From: Acanthosepion esculentum | Lineage: Eukaryota > Mollusca > Cephalopoda > Sepiida > Sepiidae | Direction of reading: 5' to 3' | DNA: 64,000 nucleotides | Assembly (NCBI GenBank): GCA_964036315.1 | Contig: OZ038508.1 | Location: 44,099,435-44,163,434, forward strand | Shown: positions 57,300 to 64,000 of the stretch, one piece after another | Layout: each line of letters begins with the position of its first letter | Position numbering within the stretch: the stretch's first letter is position 1 | The notes under the pieces: model-generated | The model's input: the letters and a program-made list of their open reading frames with translations, nothing else | What the model was told of the DNA's origin: nothing | The model's database searches: none | Position numbers and translations under genes: made by a program

Positions 57300-57870
57300 C
57301 TATATAAATGAATGACTCTTATAATACCACCAGAAACATGCAAATATATACACTGATTTGAATCGGGATCATCATCCTTGCTGCCAATTTCCTTTCTCTT
57401 CCCTGGTAACTGTGTCGGGGATGGCTGTGAATGAAAGAGAGTTTGACGAAGCCATTCGCATAAATTACATTTTGGCGCGACAGAGAATACCACAGACATG
57501 GTCAGAAGCACCACCCCTGCGGCTCCAGTGAGATTGAGACTGTTGAGTTTTGGGAAACCTGGTTGCATCGGGTTGTCGGATGCATGGTCTATCTAGGTCC
57601 ACTTTGGTTATGCCAGCCCGACTGGCGTTAATCTCTTATTCCAGTTTGACCGTTGAGTTCGTGTAGATCTTTGCCTACTCCGCCGTTCGTGTCTTCGGGG
57701 TTGGTTGTGTTCAGTCCGGTCCTCCCTCTTTGGCCTTACCGACATGGGTGTCTTTACAGGTGATGTAACTTCAGACGGCTTAGCTGTTAGGGTTTCAAGA
57801 CAAGTAAGCACTCTATCATGACAAGTAATGTGACATACGTTGGACAAAGCCAATTCGTTAAACTAAACAA
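57300..57870 (-). mobile_element. LINE ORF1-like region, second copy
   Basis: Minus strand frames 57853-57608 (81 codons) and 57568-57275 (97 codons) encode 'NQPRRHERRSRQRSTRTQ', 'NWNKRLTPVGLA', then 'NPMQPGFPKLNSLNLTGAAG' and 'LFHSQPSPTQLPGKRKE'. The first parts match 16097-16378. The second gives a longer view: a hydrophobic patch 'GVVLLTMSVVFSVAP', then Pro- and Asp-rich tail 'GSKDDDPDSNQ'. A stop separates the two. The A-rich run at 57890-57945 is low complexity. Function unknown; ORF1-like by position only. Confidence 0.6.
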
Positions 57871-57885
57871 ATAATATAGTCAAGC

Positions 57886-58672
<787 letters not shown>

Positions 58673-59014
58673 ATTATCTATCGCATCTATCCATTGTCAT
58701 TTTCAATCTGTAAATCACATTCCGCAAACCTGAATCCCGCCGATGAAAAAATATTCCAAATCAGTGTTATGTCTAAGCTTTCGACTGACGTGAATAATCA
58801 TCTGGGTTGTGAAAAAGTAAAATTGAAACAAACAAAATCAAAAAGTGCTTTAAGTAGTTCATTTGCTATTTCGGATATATTTTTTGTATCTACATGAGAT
58901 CGATTTGCGGAAGTTGATTCAAAGTTTGGAAAAGTCGTTGGATAAATAGAATAGACAGAATATCTATTCCTTATAAAATTTGCTTACAACATCTGATGTA
59001 TAAATATATTATGC

Positions 59015-59018
<4 letters not shown>
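58673..59018. other. No recognised feature
   Basis: No supported gene. Confidence 0.4.

Positions 59019-59090
<72 letters not shown>
59019..59090. repeat. Compound (TC)n(TA)n microsatellite
   Basis: About 35 bp TC then 36 bp TA. Confidence 0.97.
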
Positions 59091-59091
<1 letters not shown>

Positions 59092-59469
59092 TTAAAGGCA
59101 AAGGGAATATGATCTCATCTCTAATGGATGTTATCAAGGGATGTGTAATGGTTTTATTTTACCATAGGTATGTTAAACAAAGGAAAAAATTGTTGTTATT
59201 TTTTTTTAATATTTGAAAATTTAGGAAACAGTCATAAATTTTCATCAGGCTAAATGAAATATCTAAGTAAATTTTGGCGGATCCTAAGTGACGTAATTTA
59301 ATTTCTAATAAACAAAAGTGAGTAAATTTTGTTGTATTTATTGTATAATGTAATTAATAATTTTATTACTTTAATTGGAAATTAATTTATGCATTATGTA
59401 TTTTAAAGAAGAGGTTATGAAATGTAACCGTTTTACCATGTTTATAGTTATGTATAAACCAATGAGTTT

Positions 59470-59815
59470 GTGTGGAAAAGGTTTGAATGTTTTGTGGACC
59501 ACCAGGAAACTCCTCTCGCAACTCCCAAATGGAGAAAAGTGACGTGGTTTGGGCACTTTACAAGGCACGACAGCCTGTGCGAGACCATCATGCAAGGCAC
59601 TGTTCCAGGTGGACGTAAAAACTGGTTGGACATTGTCAACCAATTGACATGTACGACTATACCAGAATTGCTGATGGCTGTCATTGAAAGAACGTTATAT
59701 ATGCGATTCAATATGGCGTCTGCGTTCTGATCCTCCCCTCCCACTACGATTACGAAAGTCAAGGCACGATGATGATGATGATTATGATGATGAGGAGGAG
59801 GAGGAGCATGATGAG
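59470..59815 (+). mobile_element. LINE C-terminal relic, endonuclease-RT type, with (GAT)n tail
   Basis: The 86-codon frame 59470-59730 reads 'WRKVTWFGHFTRHDSLCETI', 'MQGTVPGGRKNWLDIVN', 'TIPELLMAVIERTLYMRF'. This is the well-known C-terminus (FGH.TRHDSL.KTI.QG...GGR....NW.D....T....ELL....R..W) of endonuclease-RT LINEs. After the frame come CCTCCC and 'ACGATTACGAAAGTCAAG', then (GAT/GAG)n at 59769-59815, the microsatellite-like 3' tail of RTE-type elements. 5'-truncated; a piece of the GR-rich motif is deleted. Confidence 0.85.
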
Positions 59816-60079
59816 TTATGTATGTTACCTTATTGTCCTATTACGTGTATATTTTTAGTTATAACTTAAATTTTGCAGACACACACATATAATGAATAGA
59901 TAGCTCGATAACTTGAAGTTAGACTAATTAAAGTAAAATATTTCACTACTGGGGAAAATAGGCCATCACTTGATTTCAATATTCTACTAATGGAAAAACT
60001 CGGACAACAAAAACCGAACAATGAGGGAAAAAGTGGGATAATCACGTAACAAAAAATCTAGGCAGTTGGTCTAAAATTA
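59816..60079. other. No recognised feature
   Basis: AT-rich linker. Confidence 0.4.
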
Positions 60080-61200
60080 TTTTTACGATAGGTATGATTT
60101 ATTTTACAATGATATTTACCCTATACACGTCCCGGAATCTAATCTTGGTAGATGGATCCAGAGTAAGAAGCACACTTTAGGCGGATAGGAGATAACGGTT
60201 AACCCTAGACTTGAACAGGTTATGATCGTAGTGATCGGGGAAATATCCTCTTGGGAATCGGTTAGCAAGAAGCTGCTCGTGTAAGACTTACTTCTCACCA
60301 ATGGAATACGGATGGAATAAGGGTGGTTTGCTACAATGTGAGTGTCATGGCGTGTCTTAGTTGTTAATGTTCGAACTGGTCGAACCAGGAATGCAGTTCT
60401 TTCCGATCAGTTTTCACGGAAGTAGCGATGGAGCAGTGAGTGGCTTGCCACTGCCAATCTGTGAGAGAGGTATTGCAGGCTTGAAAATGATTTGTCACTC
60501 ACAAGGACGCAGATACGCTTTTGGAATCTATCAAGACTAGAAAGTGAGGTGTGGGCAGCTGATGCCCAAATATATCAAGGGTACATCATTTTAGGCCTGA
60601 TCTATCTCTTGTAAAAACCCTATAACTTGAGAATTTGTTGGGCTTTAAACTTACCCCAGACCTCAAGTGGAACTCTTATATATGATGCAGAAAAACTGGT
60701 TGGTTCACTGTACCTGAATAACAAGCAGAGTCAGGTACAGTGAACCAACCAGTTTTTCTGCATGTTTAGCGATGAATCATATATAAGAGGTTCCACTTGA
60801 GGTCTGGGGTAAGTTTAAAGCCCAACAAATTCTCAAGTCACAGGGTCTGCCCGAGAGGACATCCATTGATTGTGACCGGTGCCAGTCCGGTGTTCGATCG
60901 GCGATGATGGAATATCACTACTTTCGTTTACGAGGGATTGAATTTAAACAACCAGGTTTTCTTCCCCCAAGAATTTAGAGCTAGATCGGATGAGATACCC
61001 GCTGCTAATTTCTGGTCATCACGAGTTTTGGAGGTGCACCCATATATCCTTGTATCATCGGCATAGATATTCACAAATTATCTGAGTATACTGTCTGGGG
61101 GAATCCTGCGTCGATTGCTAGGGCCCTGGACGACTGTATGTTAACAACTACCTTTAGCAACCTACTAAGTCTTGATTAGTAAATGGACTCTTCCAGACAA
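60080..61200 (-). mobile_element. LINE copy D, jockey-like RT with intact YADD, dead
   Basis: Minus strand: 'ALAIDAGFPQTVYSDN' (about 61120-61080), 'VNIYADDTRIYGCTSKTRDD' (61073-61014; YADD kept), 'GISSDLALNSWGKKTWLFKF' and 'TKVVIFHHRRSNT' (to about 60890), then 'LLGFKLTPDLKWN' and 'AKHAEKLVGSLYL' (60820-60735). Past the inverted duplication come 'RRICVLVSDKSFSSLQYLSH' and 'LLHRYFR' (60535-60420), and the C-terminus 'GYFPDHYDHNLFKSRVNRYL' (about 60250-60190). The domain order fits the jockey-like RT and C-terminus but the sequence differs from A and B, so it is another subfamily. Frameshifts and the internal duplication make it inactive. Confidence 0.87.
60625..60838. repeat. Long inverted duplication inside LINE D
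   Basis: Left arm 60625-60717 and right arm 60731-60838 match as reverse complements over about 93 bp, with a 14-bp stretch present only in the right arm and a 13-bp loop. The right arm is the native LINE coding strand; the left arm is its inverted copy. Confidence 0.93.
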
Positions 61201-61686
61201 TTACGGTTACTAAGCTGAAAAGTACATTAATTTAAACATTTAATGTAAATTAAAATAAACAATAAAAATAAGAGAAAATTTATTAAAAAGTCTTGCGTCT
61301 AACGTTATTTTCGACTCAGCCATTTTATCAGAGTGAAAAAGATTTCCTTGGAGTTTCGGACTGGCGTCTGTGGATGGGTGGGTCTGTGTAATAGTTGAAC
61401 TTTCATATCCTACCCTCTCGTTTTCTGTTCCCCTCTTTCTTTCTCTCTCTCTCCGTCATTCACTCACCCTCCACCCCCTAAGAACAAGGAACATTTGTAC
61501 GACGCACAGATTAATCCAGTCGCCAAGAAAGAGTCAGCACTTGCTTAGCAAACTCGTTACAACGACAACTAATAGACGAACAGTACTACATAGGATAATG
61601 TTACCCCTCCTATGGAATAGTTCTTTATGACAAATTGTGCAATTTGCGGTAGGTCGCTTTCTTACAACAGTATGTTGTACTTGTGA
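61201..61686. other. No recognised feature
   Basis: A CT-rich patch near 61425-61460. No supported gene. Confidence 0.4.
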
Positions 61687-63030
61687 TGTTTTCACGGAGA
61701 ATAGTTGCTGTGGTCTGGGAAGCGTGAAGAGCAATCGCTGCTGTTTGGGAAGCACGGAGAGTAGTAACTTGTGGTCTCAGAAGTGCGAAGAACAGTCACT
61801 GGTGTCTGCAAAACTGGAGGAATAATGACTGTGGTGTGGGAACCACAGGAAATAATCGCCGTGCTCTGGGAATCACTAGGAGCAGGCGCTGTGCTGCAAA
61901 ACATGAGGAATAGTCGCTGTGGTCTAGTAAGAACGGGAAATTAGTCGCTGTTGTCTGGGATGAACAAGGATTGGTAGGTGTTGTTTGGGAAGCACGGTGA
62001 GTAGTCGCTGTTGTCTGGGAAGTACGAGGAGCAGATGCTGTAGTCTAGGAAGCACAGGGTGTAGTTGCTATAATCTGGAAAAGCAGGAGTAGTAGTCGCT
62101 CTGTTCTGGGAAGTACGAGGATTAGGCGCTGTGATCTGGGGTGACTGGTTTCGAAAGAACGCGGAACAGTCGCTGTAGTCTGTGAAGCCCGTGTAATTGT
62201 CGGAGTTGTCTAGGAAGCACGTGAAATAGTCAGTATGTTCGGGGAAACACGAGATATAGTCGCTCTGGTTTGGGAAGGACATGGAATTTGTCGCTGTGGT
62301 CTGGGAAATACGGGATGTCATCTTTGTGCTCTGGGAAGGACGGGGAGTAGTCGCTGTGGTATGGAAGCATGGAGACTTGTCACTGGGCTTTGGAAAGCAA
62401 GGGAAATATTTGCTGTAGCCAGGGATGCACGGGGAATAGTTGGTGTGTTTTGGGAAACAAAAGAGAATAGTCACTGTGGTCTGGGAAGCAGGGTGAGTAG
62501 TGACTGTGGCCCGGGAAGTAATGTGAATAGTCGTTATAGCCTGGGAAACTTGTGGAGCGGTCGCTGTGTTATGAGTGGTACGGTGAGTAGTTGCTGTAGT
62601 CTCGGAAGCACGGAGAGCAGTCACTAGTGTCTGGTAAGCACGGGAGTAGTCACTGTGGTCTAGGAAGCAAGGTGAGTAGTCAGGAGACTCGAGGAGCGGT
62701 CGCTATGGGCTCTGAAGAACGGGCAGTAGCACGCGGAATAGTTGGTGTGGTCTGGTAAGCACGTTGAGTATTCCCCATGATTTTGAAAGTACTAGGATCA
62801 GGAGCTGCTGTCTGGGGAGCACGAATAATCACTGTAGTCTGGAAATTACCGGGTGTGTTGGCCGTGGTCTGGGAAGCACTAGGAATAGTCGCTGTGTTCT
62901 TGGAAGCACGTGGATTAGTCACTCTGATCTGGAAAGCACGGCGAGTAGTCGCTGTGGTCTGGAAAACACGGGGAGTAGTCGCTATGTTCTGGAAAGTATG
63001 GGGATTAGTTGCTGTGGTCTGGTAAGCTCA
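61687..63030. repeat. 30-bp minisatellite, about 45 units (10 codons per unit)
   Basis: The unit is roughly GTCGCTGTGGTCTGGGAAGC plus ACGGGGAGTA, repeated at 30-bp steps (for example GGTCTGGG near 61712, GTTTGGGA near 61742, GGTCTCAG near 61772). Because the period is a multiple of three, frames stay open: minus 62624-61941 (227 codons) and 62922-62680 (80 codons) read Thr/Ser/Pro-rich decapeptides like 'ATTPRASQTT', and plus frames read Val/Gly/Trp-rich ones. Units differ at several positions and frames break often. A mucin-like protein is possible but a non-coding minisatellite is the simpler reading; no start, splice site or signal peptide supports a gene. Confidence 0.93.
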
Positions 63031-64000
63031 GATCGAGTAACACACGGTTAGTATGAATACTAGTCTGTCTTCTTGATACTTTTCAGATATGGTTAGAAAC
63101 TGAAATTGGATTTTGGTAATTACAAACTAACGTATTTAAAATGGAAGTAATTTATTTATTTCGGATCTGTCCAAATAGAAGAAGGATAAAGTTAATTTTA
63201 TTCATCTCCTGCTGGTCTGTAAAGTTTCACTAACATGCTCACTGTCCACCGTATCAAAGGAAAACTTTCGATGCTGCGAACTCTGACGGACTAATCATTA
63301 AAAAGGAAAAAAGGTATGTATTCCATTAAGACCACCTTTTAATGTGGGCGTATGCAATTAGTAATTAGTAGTGCGGTTTGTTATTGGTTGTTTTAGACGT
63401 CATCCACTTTTCGGGTTCCTTTATTTCCTGAGGTATGTTTCGTGATAACAAGTACTTTGCTACTGTCTTTGTTACGCTACGACAGAATTAATTACTGGCT
63501 CTGAGTTAGGGGAGGAAAGAAACGTAGAAATGCTTTCTTGCGTGACCATTTTTAAATGTTTCTTTTTTTGCAAATTTTATCTAAATCTTTGACACTTTTG
63601 TGTTCGCTACATAACTTAGGCTACAGAAACTAACGACAAGAGAGGTAAGAAGGCAATGTGCTAGAGAGTGATAATTTTAAAATCTGAACGAAAATGATTA
63701 ATTAAATTTACAAAAATAGGAACAAATTCCTATTTATTATTGTTATTTGCATGCAAAAGTTTCCAGCAAAAGATTGATATTATAAACCCGTTGATAACAT
63801 AAACTGCTTCGAAGTTACTAATCAAGTTACTATCAGGCGAATGGCTCCAAAATCTAGTAAACGTCTATCACCAGCGTCCTTAATAAAGGGGAAAAAACAG
63901 TTTAAGTGATGTAATAGAATAACCTGTCACAAAAATTAGTGACTCCACCATAGGTAGTAACTTCCTATAAGTATCTGGACGACAGAGAATAGCTGAAATC
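63031..64000. other. No recognised feature
   Basis: AT-rich with no supported gene. Confidence 0.4.

Overview
This window is AT-rich animal DNA in which I find no intact host protein-coding gene, no rRNA gene and no tRNA gene. Everything I can identify is repeat: dying retrotransposons, SINEs, small DNA transposons, fold-back elements, minisatellites and about 30 long (TA)n microsatellites. Most open frames are chance frames, many of them the Tyr-Ile dipeptide frame of (TA)n. The density of (TA)n/(TG)n, the jockey-like LINE relics, a Penelope-like element, a 5S-derived SINE and a gypsy-type LTR fit an invertebrate, most plausibly a mollusc such as a cephalopod. That assignment is inference; no host gene is present to prove it.

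Layout. 1-9 kb: LINE 3' fragments, three copies of a repeat with a hammerhead-ribozyme-like core, a 32-bp minisatellite, a tRNA-derived SINE, then a Penelope-like element (PLE) remnant (GIY-YIG domain at 7998-8395, minus) with hammerhead-like and palindromic terminal repeats beside it. 9-16 kb: a 5S-derived SINE, TA arrays, LINE 3' ends and the best hammerhead candidate (15283-15322). 16-26 kb: two dead copies of one jockey-like LINE in opposite orientation (A, plus, 16.1-19.6 kb, interrupted by a hAT MITE; B, minus, 21.8-24.1 kb) and a third 3' fragment at 25.0-25.8 kb. 26-45 kb: mostly unrecognised AT-rich DNA with LINE 3' ends, tandem repeats, a purine-rich stretch and a probable solo LTR (43030-43813). 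45-54 kb: SINEs of two classes, a Tc1-like transposase scrap, tandem hammerhead-like units, a Helitron (51834-52577) and another LINE 3' end. 54-61 kb: dense microsatellites, palindromes, LINE ORF1-like and endonuclease-RT relics, and a LINE (60.1-61.2 kb, minus) that keeps its YADD motif but contains an inverted duplication of itself. 61.7-63.0 kb: a 30-bp tandem array of about 45 units.

The most interesting theme is a set of dispersed repeats (several families) that share CTGANGA, then a hairpin, then GAAA. This is the hammerhead layout known from PLE terminal repeats. Different families preserve the hairpin with different bases. Several copies occur as head-to-head dimers (palindromes), and many end in (TA)n. 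One family joins a Pol III B-box-like segment to the hammerhead-like segment, recalling the SINE-like hammerhead repeats of schistosomes.
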